From Acetanaerobacterium elongatum (lineage in GTDB: Bacteria; Bacillota; Clostridia; Oscillospirales; Ruminococcaceae), in the NCBI RefSeq assembly GCF_900103835.1, contig NZ_FNID01000020.1, positions 1 through 62,985 on the forward strand: a DNA stretch of 62,985 nt, given 5' to 3'. The notes beneath the pieces were generated by a model. It did not search any database. It was not told the origin of the DNA and saw only the letters and a list, made by a program, of their open reading frames with translations. Position 1 is the first letter of the stretch. Each line of letters begins with the position of its first letter. Shown here in pieces: positions 15,196-24,180 of this stretch. A program made the translations under genes and the position numbers.

Positions 15196-15762
15196 CTTCT
15201 CCAGCGCCTCGCGAACGTCGTGCAGTGCGTTCGGATCGGTGTAGATCTCCACCACATCCTCCTCAAACGAGAAGTCCTCGGCGCCTGCCTCCATACCGTC
15301 CTCCATCAGCTTATCTTCGTTGAGCCCTTCAGACTCAATAACGATAACGCCCTTCTGCGAGAACATGAACGAAACGCAGCCGGTAGTGCCAAGGTTTCCG
15401 CCAAACTTATCAAAGTAGTGGCGCAGGTCACCCGCCGTGCGGTTGCGGTTTTCGGTTAAGGTTTCAACGATTACGGCAACACCGCAGGGGCCATAGCCTT
15501 CGTAGAACAGGCTTTCGTACTGGTTTTTATCGTCGCCGCCCATCGCCTTTTTGATAATGCGGTCGATGTTGTCGTTGGGTACGTTATTGGATTTCGCCTT
15601 GGCAATCAAGTCACGCAGCTTGCCGTTTACGCTGGGGTCGCCGCCGCTTTCGCGCACGCACACCGCAATCTCACGCCCTATCTTGGTGAAGATTTTTGCC
15701 TTCTGTGCGTCGGTTTTCTCCTTTTTACGCTTAATGTTATTCCATTTAGAATGTCCTGACAT
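15013..15762 (-). CDS. yebC: YebC/PmpR family protein
   Basis: A 249-aa YebC-family protein. Members bind DNA or the ribosome and have been linked to transcription control and to translation of proline-rich stretches. The N-terminal MSGHSKWNNIKRKK and the block NVPNDNIDRIIKKA are diagnostic. ATG 15762 is chosen because GGAGGGG lies 8 nt upstream and MSGHSKW is the family's standard N-terminus; the frame extends 12 codons further without support. The last 61 codons, including the stop, are duplicated at 3284-3466 because the gene is the integration target. Integration has moved its terminator 11.7 kb away. Confidence 0.95.
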   Translation of the reverse strand: MSGHSKWNNIKRKKEKTDAQKAKIFTKIGREIAVCVRESGGDPSVNGKLRDLIAKAKSNNVPNDNIDRIIKKAMGGDDKNQYESLFYEGYGPCGVAVIVETLTENRNRTAGDLRHYFDKFGGNLGTTGCVSFMFSQKGVIVIESEGLNEDKLMEDGMEAGAEDFSFEEDVVEIYTDPNALHDVREALEKKKYSFISAEVEFLPQTYARIEDADTAQKMSRLLEHLEDNDDVQNVWHNWENEDDFSEDEE

Positions 15763-15899
15763 ACGTATACCCCTCCAAATATTAAGCGGTACACGCAACA
15801 GCGCACCGCGGTCTTACACCCTAATGCTAATTCAATTTATAAATTAGTATTATTACCGTTAGTATTTTAGCACAACAAGTGCATCAACACAACAGTCCG

Positions 15900-16769
15900 T
15901 TATAATTTTTCGCAGATACCCTTCAGGTAAGCCCTAAAGTCGCTGCCAATCTCATGGTGCTCCAACCCAACCTCTACAATAGCCTTCAGAATGCCCAGCT
16001 TGTTGCCCATATCGTAGCGCGTGCCTTCGTAGTTTACGCCGATGCAGCCCTCGGTACGGGCCAGCACCGCCATAGCGTCGGTAAGCTGAAGCTCGCCGCC
16101 CGCACCCGGCTTTGTGTTTTCAAGAATGCCGAAGATTTTTGAAGGCAGCACACAGCGCCCGAGGATAGAGAACAACGACATTACCTCATCGGGCTTCGGC
16201 TTTTCAATCATATCGGTTACGGTGTAAAGATTATCGCGGATATGCCCCGTTTGCAGTGAGCAGTATTTGCCGATTTCTTCGCGCAGCACTTCTTTAATAC
16301 CCACAACGCCCTGCCCGAACTCCTCATAAGCGCGGCAGAGCTGCCCGCAGGCAGGGTTCTGCGAGATAATTACGTCGTCGCCGTACAGCACGGCAAACGG
16401 CTCGTCCCCCACAAAGGTTTTGGCGCACAGCACCGCGTGGCCGAGCCCCAACGGCTGCTTCTGGCGGATGTACTGGATATTTGCCATATTCGATATGGCA
16501 ACCATCTCGTTATATACCTCGGTTTTACCGGCGCGCAAAAGCTTTTCCTCCAGCTCGGGGGCGCGGTCAAAATGGTCTTCAACCGTGGTTTTGCCGCGAC
16601 TGGTGATGATGAGAATATCCTCTATGCCCGATTTAACGGCCTCTTCCACAATAAACTGGATAGCCGGCTTGTCCACAATCGGAAGCATTTCCTTTGGCAT
16701 CGATTTTGACGCGGGCAGCACTCTGGTGCCAAGCCCCGCCGCGGGAATAACTGCCTTTCTTATCTTCAT
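15900..16769 (-). CDS. galU: UTP-glucose-1-phosphate uridylyltransferase
   Basis: It makes UDP-glucose from UTP and glucose-1-phosphate for cell-envelope polysaccharides and glycolipids. The N-terminal nucleotide-binding signature AAGLGTRVLPASKSMPKEML (residues 10-29) and the motifs VDKPAIQFIVEEA, YGDD and GGELQLTD are characteristic of bacterial GalU. The 289-aa length is typical. It stands alone on the minus strand between yebC and the zinc-ribbon protein, with 78 bp upstream that can hold a promoter. Confidence 0.96.
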   Translation of the reverse strand: MKIRKAVIPAAGLGTRVLPASKSMPKEMLPIVDKPAIQFIVEEAVKSGIEDILIITSRGKTTVEDHFDRAPELEEKLLRAGKTEVYNEMVAISNMANIQYIRQKQPLGLGHAVLCAKTFVGDEPFAVLYGDDVIISQNPACGQLCRAYEEFGQGVVGIKEVLREEIGKYCSLQTGHIRDNLYTVTDMIEKPKPDEVMSLFSILGRCVLPSKIFGILENTKPGAGGELQLTDAMAVLARTEGCIGVNYEGTRYDMGNKLGILKAIVEVGLEHHEIGSDFRAYLKGICEKL

Positions 16770-16847
16770 GAATATACTCCTTATACATTATATTTAGCCA
16801 TACTGCGCCTAATAGCGGTATGGCCCTAAACGCTTAATCAGAATGCC

Positions 16848-17828
16848 TTACGCTACAAGAGAAAATTCCACTGCAACTGCTACCGCAAAGCTCAATACAA
16901 AAAAGCCTACTACAAGCCCAATCATCAGGCCGGTTTTTAAACCGCCCTTTTTCACCAGTGCGGCTTTATACTCTTCTCCGTCACCGAAGCGTTCCTTCAG
17001 CTGGCGAATCTGTGAAAATACATAGCGTTGATAAAGCTTGTTGCCGAATAATCCCCAAACCATACAGGTGGCCCAGTAAACGTAGCTGAAGATATTGGCG
17101 ATATTCAGCCAGTAGGCTGTTGTAGGGGGAATATCACCCGAGAACATAATGGTTGGGTTTGCGAGAAACTGATTGATATTGGCGGCAACATAATAATAGG
17201 TGGCCATCGTAGAGGGCAGCTGGCGTATGAGAAAGGCCACAGCCAGCAGCGAACCGATCATATACATGCCGCGCCCGCAAAAGTACAGGGCGTTGCCCAA
17301 AAAGGCCGCCCAGTTCCACGAAATGTTCTTTTTCAGCGTTACCATCTCTTTAAACCGAGGCAGATAGTAGTGTGAGTTGGAACCCACAAACATGGCAATA
17401 TCCTTCACGGGAATCCCGTCGATGCTCTCGTCGGGGCTTAAACCGCCGTAAGGTGTGGTATATGGGTTATACTCCATCACAACCGGGGGCTTCATTCCCG
17501 CAAAGAAACCGCCGGATTCCTCGTCGCTCTTAGGCGGAATATTTGCATTGTTCAGCGGTGTCCCGCACAGCTCACAGAAGATGCTGTCTACCTGATTTAA
17601 GGTTCCGCATCGCGGGCAGCGCCGGGGTGCATCACCGTCAATCTTTTCTACCGAAGGGCGACGCCATTCCTCGCCGGTGGCATGCTTATCCACATACACG
17701 CAGCCCTGCTGTTTTTCATAACAGTGCCGATGGTGGGGCGCACCGCAGGTGGGGCAAACCACGATATCATCTTTATCCTTAAACTCTACCCCACAGGCGG
17801 GGCATTTGATTCCGTCATATCTGCCCAT
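16848..17828 (-). CDS. Zinc-ribbon/RING-like DUF2628 membrane protein
   Basis: A 326-aa protein with two N-terminal zinc-binding segments: residues 9-45 (CPACG, CPTCG, HHRHCY) resemble a RING-like treble clef, and residues about 70-90 carry CPRCG with CELCG. The C-terminal half has several hydrophobic helices and a DUF2628-like pattern (FKEMVTLKKNISWNWAAFLG). The domain combination is common in Clostridia, but no molecular function is established. The start ATG at 17828 is the only good in-frame start, although no strong ribosome binding site precedes it. It sits divergently from the PadR operon. Confidence 0.82.
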   Translation of the reverse strand: MGRYDGIKCPACGVEFKDKDDIVVCPTCGAPHHRHCYEKQQGCVYVDKHATGEEWRRPSVEKIDGDAPRRCPRCGTLNQVDSIFCELCGTPLNNANIPPKSDEESGGFFAGMKPPVVMEYNPYTTPYGGLSPDESIDGIPVKDIAMFVGSNSHYYLPRFKEMVTLKKNISWNWAAFLGNALYFCGRGMYMIGSLLAVAFLIRQLPSTMATYYYVAANINQFLANPTIMFSGDIPPTTAYWLNIANIFSYVYWATCMVWGLFGNKLYQRYVFSQIRQLKERFGDGEEYKAALVKKGGLKTGLMIGLVVGFFVLSFAVAVAVEFSLVA

Positions 17829-17975
17829 TTTTTCGATTCATGCCCTTTCTTTTACCGATATAAAACCATAATCTATTATATACGAATCGCTGTTAAAAGC
17901 CAATAAAAAATTCCAGAACAAAAGATTAACTTTCGTTTAACAGAAAACATATTCTTGGGAAACCGCTGAAAGCAT

Positions 17976-17996
17976 ATACTATGTGATGTGTAGTAT
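17976..17996. promoter_or_regulatory. Second PadR-type operator copy
   Basis: ATACTA TGTGATGTG TAGTAT is a shorter, imperfect version of the palindrome at 18075-18105. It lies about 100 bp upstream of that site, between the divergent DUF2628 gene and the padR gene. It may be an auxiliary binding site. Confidence 0.5.
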
Positions 17997-18069
17997 TACC
18001 TGTTAGTTAAACGGCAAAAAGCCTAAAAAAGCGATTGCTATTTAATTTAAATTATTATTACATTAGGTA

Positions 18070-18105
18070 TTGACAAGTAATACTATGCGATGTATAGTAT
18101 TACTT
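18070..18105 (+). promoter_or_regulatory. padR promoter with overlapping palindromic operator
   Basis: TTGACA (18070-18075), a 17-bp spacer and TATAGT (18093-18098) form a near-consensus promoter. A palindrome with 12-bp arms, AAGTAATACTAT / ATAGTATTACTT, separated by 7 bp (18075-18105) covers the spacer and -10. This is the layout expected for autorepression by a PadR protein. Confidence 0.82.
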
Positions 18106-18122
18106 GAAACGAGGTGTATACT

Positions 18123-18449
18123 ATGGATATACAACTGAAACGAGGGCTGTTGGAAATTTGTGTGCTGACGGTACTAAGCAAAGGGGATTCCTACGGCTAC
18201 CAGATTATCAAGGATATCGAGCCGTGCATTGAGATCTCGGAATCAACCCTCTATCCTATCTTAAAGCGGCTGGAAACAGCGAATGCGCTTACCGACTATT
18301 CGGTGGAGCACAACAGCAGGCTGCGCAAGTATTATAAGATCACCGATATCGGGCGAAAAAGGATAGAGGATTTTCTGGAAGAATGGAAAGAGGTTATGAA
18401 GGTTTTTCAGTTCATAACAGTAGGAGTGGGAGGAACAGACAATGAATAA
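18123..18449 (+). CDS. PadR-family transcriptional regulator
   Basis: A 108-aa winged-helix repressor. The N-terminal MDIQLKRGLLEICVLTVLSK and the following YGYQIIKDIE and STLYPILKRLE are textbook PadR sequence; the C-terminal helix mediates dimerisation. ATG 18123 follows ACGAGGTG; the upstream GTG at 18114 overlaps the ribosome binding site itself. It is the first gene of a three-gene operon whose other members are envelope proteins, overlapping the next gene by 8 bp. PadR regulators commonly repress adjacent DUF1700/DUF4097 genes. Confidence 0.93.
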   Translation: MDIQLKRGLLEICVLTVLSKGDSYGYQIIKDIEPCIEISESTLYPILKRLETANALTDYSVEHNSRLRKYYKITDIGRKRIEDFLEEWKEVMKVFQFITVGVGGTDNE

Positions 18450-19041
18450 AGCAGAGTTTATCACCTGCCTTTCGGGCAGGCTGGGTACTCTTCCACAAAG
18501 CGAGATTGAAAAATCGGTTAGCTATTACACCGAGATGATAGACGACCGTGTGGAAGACGGCATGGACGAAGAGGCAGCGGTTACGGCACTGGGGAATATC
18601 GATGATATTGTAAGAGAGGCAATGCTGGACCTGCCGCTGCCCACCCTGATGAAGGCTAAAATGAAACCCAAGCAGGGTTTAAAGGCATGGGAGATAGTGC
18701 TGATTATTCTGGGCTTTCCGCTGTGGCTCCCTTTGCTGATGGCGTTTTTTATGGTAATACTATCAGTTTATATCGCAATATGGTCAGTGATTATCTCGCT
18801 CTATGCGGGCGTTTTGTCGCTCTTCGTTGGTGGTATTGCAGGGTTCCTGGGGTCGTTCTTTGCTATGGCGCAGAACCTCCCCTCCGGTTTAACGCTGTTG
18901 GGCGGTTCGCTCGTATGCCTTGGGCTTGGGATTCCCGCATTTGTTGGCGTTCAAAAGCTTGCCGTATGGCTTGTGCATCTCACGGGCCGCTTTTTGCGGT
19001 TTGTAAAATCCCTGTTTATAAAAGTTGAGCCAAAGGCTTGA
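18442..19041 (+). CDS. DUF1700 (HAAS-domain) membrane protein
   Basis: A 199-aa protein with an N-terminal soluble HAAS-like domain (about residues 1-70, including LPQSEIEKSVSYYTEMIDDR) and several transmembrane helices between residues about 80 and 185. Proteins of this family are regularly encoded with PadR regulators and DUF4097 proteins and are thought to act in envelope stress signalling. The start overlaps the padR stop, indicating translational coupling. The molecular role is unknown. Confidence 0.88.
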   Translation: MNKAEFITCLSGRLGTLPQSEIEKSVSYYTEMIDDRVEDGMDEEAAVTALGNIDDIVREAMLDLPLPTLMKAKMKPKQGLKAWEIVLIILGFPLWLPLLMAFFMVILSVYIAIWSVIISLYAGVLSLFVGGIAGFLGSFFAMAQNLPSGLTLLGGSLVCLGLGIPAFVGVQKLAVWLVHLTGRFLRFVKSLFIKVEPKA

Positions 19042-19089
19042 AATAGATGCTGCTGCTTTCTTGCAACATAATGAAAGGAATGGTTATTT

Positions 19090-20145
19090 ATGAAAATCAC
19101 GAAGAATCTGCTGATCGTTATAGCGGTTATTATCATGGCGGGAATCCTGTTGGCCTTTACCGGTATTGCAATCGGGGGCTTTAGGCTTGATTCGGTCAAC
19201 ACGAATCAGCCCTATGAAGAGAAGCATTACAGCTACGACGGCGCAAAGGTGAAATCGCTGGTAGTGAAGGATGTATCTGCCGAGGTTGAGCTTATCCCGT
19301 CTCCCGATAACAGCTTTCAGATAACTACCTACGAAAACGACAAGGATAAATACAAGGTTTCGCTTTCCCCGGCGGGTGAGCTTCGCATAGAATATTATTC
19401 TGCGAAAAAGTGGTTTGAGTACATCGGTCTGCATATCGACCTCCAATCACGAGCGACTACTGTTGCGGTACCTGCTCAATTTGTAGGCGCGGTAGATACC
19501 TCCACCGTAAGCGGCAGTATCAGCATTAAGGATATCAAGCTGCAGGAAGAGCTGAATGTCCATTCCACCAGCGGCGAGCTTACCTTAGCCAATATCATCA
19601 CCCCCAAACGGCTTGATGCCTCCACTACCAGCGGCACAATCCGGTTAAACAACTGTAATGCAAACGGCCCGATGAAGCTGCAGAGCACCAGCGGTGAGGT
19701 TATGTTAGACACGGCCGAGATTGCAGGCGATATCAACGTTAATTCTATGAGCGGCAGCCTGCGGCTTGAGAATGTAAACGCCAAGGGAACAGCAGATATC
19801 TCCTCCACCAGCGGTGAAATCACCTTTAAGAATTCCACTTTCAACAGCGGGATCTCATCCAACAGTATCAGCGGTACCATCAGGTTGGATAAAACCGGTT
19901 CGCAGGGGGACGTAACCCTTCATACCACCAGCGGCGAAATCTCCTTCACCAAACTGAGCGGCAATAATTTTAGCTTTACCAGTACCAGCGGTACGGTAAG
20001 CGGTACCCTGTTAGGCTCAGAATCGGATTACACCGTGGAAGCAAGCTCCACCAGTGGGGATAGGGATGTACCCCAGTCTAAGGGCGGAAGCAAAAAGCTT
20101 AAGGCATCCACCACCAGCGGAGAGATCAGTATTCGCTTTGAATAA
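19090..20145 (+). CDS. DUF4097 (LiaG-like) surface beta-solenoid protein
   Basis: A 351-aa protein with an N-terminal membrane anchor or signal segment (about 5-30). After it comes a repeated beta-solenoid whose rungs each carry an SG motif: TVSGSI, HSTSGEL, TTSGTI, STSGEV, SMSGSL, STSGEI, SISGTI, TTSGEI, STSGTV and finally TTSGEI. The repeats are roughly 18-20 residues apart, as in the putative adhesin domain of DUF4097. It probably lies outside the membrane. ATG 19090 follows AAAGGAA. It is the last gene of the PadR operon; the role in envelope stress is inferred from the operon. Confidence 0.87.
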   Translation: MKITKNLLIVIAVIIMAGILLAFTGIAIGGFRLDSVNTNQPYEEKHYSYDGAKVKSLVVKDVSAEVELIPSPDNSFQITTYENDKDKYKVSLSPAGELRIEYYSAKKWFEYIGLHIDLQSRATTVAVPAQFVGAVDTSTVSGSISIKDIKLQEELNVHSTSGELTLANIITPKRLDASTTSGTIRLNNCNANGPMKLQSTSGEVMLDTAEIAGDINVNSMSGSLRLENVNAKGTADISSTSGEITFKNSTFNSGISSNSISGTIRLDKTGSQGDVTLHTTSGEISFTKLSGNNFSFTSTSGTVSGTLLGSESDYTVEASSTSGDRDVPQSKGGSKKLKASTTSGEISIRFE

Positions 20146-20392
20146 TAAATATTCTTTAAAATTAAGCGCAGGATCACCAAACGTGTTCCTGCGCTTTGTA
20201 TATAAAGCGATACAGGTTTTAACAACTTCAACTTTTGGTGTGCTTATCTGCAAATCCTGGAATTGATTGCATTACATTCGGCTACTACGACACTTTACAA
20301 GAAATTCAACTTGCCCTATAATAAAGTATGTTTTTAATTTATATTGTCAAGGTAAAAACTGCCGTGAAAATGTAGGGCAGACGGAGGATTCT

Positions 20393-21511
20393 ATGCTAAT
20401 CTTTGAAGAACTAAAGCTGAAGCTAATAGGCCTTAAGCCGGAGCTGGACGACCTTGAGGGTGCGCTCTCGCTGGAGGCCACGCGCCGCGAGCTCCCGGAG
20501 CTGGAGGCCAAAACAGCTGTTCCGGGCTTTTGGGATAACCCCGAGGCTTCGCAGAAGGTGCTGCAGCGCATTGCACAGTGCAAGGCCAAGATAGAGGGCT
20601 ACGAGAAGCTGAAGGCGAGCTATGACGACGCCTTAACCTTAATAGAGCTTGCCGACGAGGCCGAGGATGAATCGCTTTACGCCGAGGCACAGCAGGAGGC
20701 AGCAAGGTTTGAAGAATCTCTTGCCACCGCGCGTCTTGCCACCCTGTTAACCGGCGAGTACGATACCAACAACGCCATTCTTACCTTCCACGCGGGAGCG
20801 GGCGGCACCGAGGCGCAGGACTGGGCACAGATGCTCTACCGTATGTACACCCACTGGGCAGAAAATCACAACTTTAAATATAAGATCCTCGATTATCTTG
20901 ACGGTGAAGAGGCTGGCCTTAAAAGTGCTTCTATCCTCATCGAGGGTACCAACGCCTACGGCTATTTAAAGAGCGAGGCGGGGGTTCACCGCCTGGTGCG
21001 CATCTCGCCGTTCGATGCCTCGGGCAGAAGGCATACCTCGTTTGCCTCACTGGAGGTTATGCCCGAGATCGGCGAAGACATCAACATTGTTATTAATGAT
21101 GAAGATTTAAAGGTAGATACCTACCGTTCCAGCGGTGCGGGCGGCCAGCACGTTAATAAAACCGAATCGGCCATCCGCATTACCCATATCCCCACAGGTA
21201 TCGTAGTGGCCTGCCAGCAGGAACGCAGCCAGCGCCAGAACCGCGAAACCGCTATGACCATGCTTAAATCCAAGCTCATTGAGATTAAGGAACGCGAGCA
21301 TTATGAAAAGATAGAGGACATCAAGGGCGTTCAGAAGGAGATTGCGTGGGGCAGCCAGATACGCTCCTATGTGTTCATGCCCTATACGCTCGCCAAGGAT
21401 CACCGCACCGGCTTTGAATCGGGCAACATCGGCGCCGTGATGGACGGTGATATCGACGGCTTTATCAACGCCTACCTCAAGGCGAAGAGTACCGGTGAGC
21501 TAAAAGCATAA
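20393..21511 (+). CDS. prfB: Peptide chain release factor 2
   Basis: RF2 recognises UGA and UAA stop codons and triggers release of the finished peptide. The SPF stop-recognition tripeptide is visible in RISPFDASGRRH, and the catalytic GGQ in SGAGGQHVNKTES. The 372-aa length is normal. ATG 20393 has GGAGG 5-9 nt upstream; the frame runs open to 20267 without support. There is no in-frame UGA with a CUU slippery site near codon 25, so the classical +1 frameshift autoregulation of prfB is absent here. Confidence 0.96.
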   Translation: MLIFEELKLKLIGLKPELDDLEGALSLEATRRELPELEAKTAVPGFWDNPEASQKVLQRIAQCKAKIEGYEKLKASYDDALTLIELADEAEDESLYAEAQQEAARFEESLATARLATLLTGEYDTNNAILTFHAGAGGTEAQDWAQMLYRMYTHWAENHNFKYKILDYLDGEEAGLKSASILIEGTNAYGYLKSEAGVHRLVRISPFDASGRRHTSFASLEVMPEIGEDINIVINDEDLKVDTYRSSGAGGQHVNKTESAIRITHIPTGIVVACQQERSQRQNRETAMTMLKSKLIEIKEREHYEKIEDIKGVQKEIAWGSQIRSYVFMPYTLAKDHRTGFESGNIGAVMDGDIDGFINAYLKAKSTGELKA

Positions 21512-21543
21512 GAAAATGTAGATTTTCGGGAGACTGTATTTTC

Positions 21544-22347
21544 ATGAAGAAGACAGTAAAAGCGGCATTTACGGCATCCGTTCCTGTGATGCTCGGTTAT
21601 GTTTTTGTGGGCATCGCGTTTGGGCTGTTAATGCGCAATGCGGGCTACAGCGCATGGTGGGCGGCACTGATGAGCGTGTTGGTATACGCGGGCTCCATGC
21701 AGTTTGTAGCCATCAACTTCTTTTCGGGCGCATTCTCCCTTACGCAGATTATCCTTATGACGCTTGCCGTCAACATCCGTCATGTGTTCTACGGCCTTTC
21801 GATGATCGACCGGTTTAAAGGCATGGGTGCCAGAAAACCGTACATGATCTTTTCGCTTACTGATGAAACCTACTCGCTGCTCTGCTCTGCAAAAACGCCA
21901 GAGGGAGCAAACCCCAAGACCTTTATGTTCCTGATTGCGCTGTTTAACCAGCTTTACTGGATTACCGGCTCTGCTGTCGGCGCGCTTGCGGGGGAGATCA
22001 TCCCCTTTAACACCAAGGGCATCGATTTTGCCATGACGGCGCTGTTCATCGTCATCTGCACCGAGCAGTGGCTTACCTACCCTTCGCGTATCCCCGCCAT
22101 TATCGGGGTGTGCGCCGCAGTGGGCAGCCTGATTGTATTCGGCAAGGATAGCTTTATCCTGCCCGCCATGATTATTTCGGTGCTGTTTTTAATGCTGCTG
22201 CGCTCGCCCATTACAAAGGCTTCCTCTAAAGCCACCGAAGCTGCCGCAAAGGATTGTGAAACAAAGGGTATAGTCGTTGAACCCGCCGGCACAGTAAGCG
22301 AAGGGCCGGCAGAAGCAGGTAAGGTAAAGGAGGAGGTAGTAAAGTGA
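21544..22347 (+). CDS. azlC: AzlC-family branched-chain amino acid exporter, large subunit
   Basis: A polytopic membrane protein of about seven hydrophobic helices. With AzlD it exports branched-chain amino acids or analogues. The N-terminal pattern SVPVMLGYVFVGIAFGLLM and VYAGSMQFVAINFFSGAFS are typical. At 267 aa it is longer than usual because of a hydrophilic tail (about residues 225-267) rich in Ala, Glu and Lys. It overlaps azlD by 4 bp, indicating coupling. Confidence 0.92.
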   Translation: MKKTVKAAFTASVPVMLGYVFVGIAFGLLMRNAGYSAWWAALMSVLVYAGSMQFVAINFFSGAFSLTQIILMTLAVNIRHVFYGLSMIDRFKGMGARKPYMIFSLTDETYSLLCSAKTPEGANPKTFMFLIALFNQLYWITGSAVGALAGEIIPFNTKGIDFAMTALFIVICTEQWLTYPSRIPAIIGVCAAVGSLIVFGKDSFILPAMIISVLFLMLLRSPITKASSKATEAAAKDCETKGIVVEPAGTVSEGPAEAGKVKEEVVK

Positions 22348-22679
22348 TACTTTCCCCCTTACAGTCGCTCGGTATTATCCTTACGGTTGCCGCCGTCACC
22401 TTCTTAACCAGGCTTACACCGTTTGTGTTCTTTTCGGGCGGAAAGCAGACCCCCAAGTTTGTCATCTATCTGGGCAGTGTACTGCCACCCGCTATCATGG
22501 CGATTTTAGTGGTGTACTGCCTGCGCAGTATTGTGTTTACCTCGTTCCCGTTTGGTTTGCCCGAGCTGATTGCTTCCATCGTGGTTGTAGTGCTGCACGT
22601 CTGGAAGCGCAATACGCTCATCAGCATCCTCTCCGGCACAGCACTTTATATGGTGCTGGTGCAGGTGGTGTTTAAATGA
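22344..22679 (+). CDS. azlD: AzlD-family branched-chain amino acid exporter, small subunit
   Basis: A 111-aa membrane protein with about four helices, the partner of AzlC. The motif FLTRLTPFVFFSGGKQTP is characteristic. Start GTG 22344 overlaps the azlC stop and is preceded by AAGGAGGAGG. AzlCD pairs give resistance to toxic leucine analogues in Bacillus. Confidence 0.9.
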   Translation: MILSPLQSLGIILTVAAVTFLTRLTPFVFFSGGKQTPKFVIYLGSVLPPAIMAILVVYCLRSIVFTSFPFGLPELIASIVVVVLHVWKRNTLISILSGTALYMVLVQVVFK

Positions 22680-22760
22680 AGCTGTACCGTGGGGAGATAT
22701 GCACAACAGTGCCCCTTCAAGGAAAATCTATTCTTATTTAATGGTATTACAGAAACTGAA

Positions 22761-22799
22761 AACTAGCCCCGGGTTAATTCCCGAGGCTAGTTCCTTTTT
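22761..22799 (+). terminator. Terminator after azlCD
   Basis: A 13-bp stem with one mismatch (AACTAGCCCCGGG / CCCGAGGCTAGTT), loop TTAATT, followed by CCTTTTTA. It lies between convergent genes and could also serve the minus-strand hydrolase at 22816. Confidence 0.9.
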
Positions 22800-22815
22800 A
22801 TAAGCGTATTTAGTT

Positions 22816-24141
22816 TTAATACGAGCCTTCGTCATTAAACGCGCCGCTGTCTTTCAGGTAACAGTTAAAGAAATCAAGAACCACCCGGTTCATCGTTTCA
22901 ATGACATAATACTTATCCGCTTCCTTCCCGCCGCCGATATGAACAGAACTGCAGATCATGTTTGTAAGCAGGGGAGAGAAAAGGGGAAGATCGGTTAAGC
23001 TCATATGGTTTGTTCCCTTTATGCTTACGGTAAACGCATAGGGCGCGGTTGCGGCCAAATTCGTTCCGGCGTCAAGAATACCCTTCTGTTTAACCCTGTC
23101 CATCGCCTGAGTCATTGTATCACTATAAATCGTAAGTATCGGCAGCGGGTAGGGTTGGTCATTAAAGACGATTTTACCGTTCTTAAAGCCCTCGTACTCC
23201 CCCAGTAAGTCTCCGTCAAGGTTTACTACGGCGGCAATATCCTTACGTTCTCTGCCAATTTGCGCACTTGCGGCACCGCCCAGAGAGTGGCCCATCAATC
23301 CAATATGTTTTGTATCAATGAGCTTATAAACTTCTTCGGCACTTGAATTCTTAGCGTTATTAAGAATTGTATCCAATACAAAATTCATGTCACCGGTGCG
23401 AACGTTCATCCAATCCTGTTCAAGTTTAAAAGCAGTCTCGTCATCATAAACATCACTGTTTACATCAATAATCTGCTGCAGGTAGGCCGGATTAACCGTT
23501 GTAACGGTACCGTCGGTTGCGGAAGTAAAAAAGGAATGATAGGGGTGGTCGATAGAGCACACCACATACCCGTTGCTCGCCAGCTCCATATAGGTGGAGG
23601 TATTACTGCTTTTTACACCGAATGCACCGTGTGAGAACACTACCAGCGGGCAGGTGCCTGTTGTGCCTTCGGGGTACCAGAACTCCACATTCACCTTTCT
23701 GTTTTCACCGGTATTGCTAAAGGTTTCGGTGCGGGCTTTGTCCACATAGGTGTAAACGGCTGTGTCAACCTTATACGTTCCGGTAATCTTAGGCTCACGA
23801 TACTGCGGAAATATCAGTGCCGGTACTAAAGTAAAAGCGGTTATGATGCATACGGCAGCTCCCTTTAGAATAATTACCGCAGGCTTATACGGTTTACCAT
23901 CTTTTCTTTTGATTATTAAAGATATTCCACCGATTACCGCCAGGACTAATAATAGGGCAGCAAGCAGGTACCACCTGAAGCTCCACTTTATAACCGATAC
24001 CAAAACAGCAATGATAAATACGGTGAATACCCCAACGCGTAGCCAGTTTCGTAAATTTTGGTGATTCGATTTCGTAACCATGCAATACACCGCAAACGCA
24101 ATTTCAATAACTGCGGTGATGATAAGAATAATCCATGCCAT
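22816..24141 (-). CDS. PAF-acetylhydrolase/dienelactone-hydrolase-like membrane hydrolase
   Basis: A 441-aa alpha/beta hydrolase anchored by about four N-terminal transmembrane helices (residues about 1-140). The catalytic domain shows the oxyanion region VVFSHGAFG, the nucleophile elbow GHSLGGA, an Asp in VVNLDGD and a His in GTNHMSLTD. This arrangement matches the platelet-activating-factor acetylhydrolase family. The substrate is not deducible; lipid or ester substrates at the membrane are likely. ATG 24141 is chosen for its GAGAGG site over an ATG at 24216. Confidence 0.83.
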   Translation of the reverse strand: MAWIILIITAVIEIAFAVYCMVTKSNHQNLRNWLRVGVFTVFIIAVLVSVIKWSFRWYLLAALLLVLAVIGGISLIIKRKDGKPYKPAVIILKGAAVCIITAFTLVPALIFPQYREPKITGTYKVDTAVYTYVDKARTETFSNTGENRKVNVEFWYPEGTTGTCPLVVFSHGAFGVKSSNTSTYMELASNGYVVCSIDHPYHSFFTSATDGTVTTVNPAYLQQIIDVNSDVYDDETAFKLEQDWMNVRTGDMNFVLDTILNNAKNSSAEEVYKLIDTKHIGLMGHSLGGAASAQIGRERKDIAAVVNLDGDLLGEYEGFKNGKIVFNDQPYPLPILTIYSDTMTQAMDRVKQKGILDAGTNLAATAPYAFTVSIKGTNHMSLTDLPLFSPLLTNMICSSVHIGGGKEADKYYVIETMNRVVLDFFNCYLKDSGAFNDEGSY

Positions 24142-24180
24142 AATGCAGCCATCCTCTCGTTTCTTTCGTAATGTCAAAAA

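Noticed and set aside
15010-15459. 149-aa plus-strand frame
   Set aside because: Antisense to yebC; no ribosome binding site.
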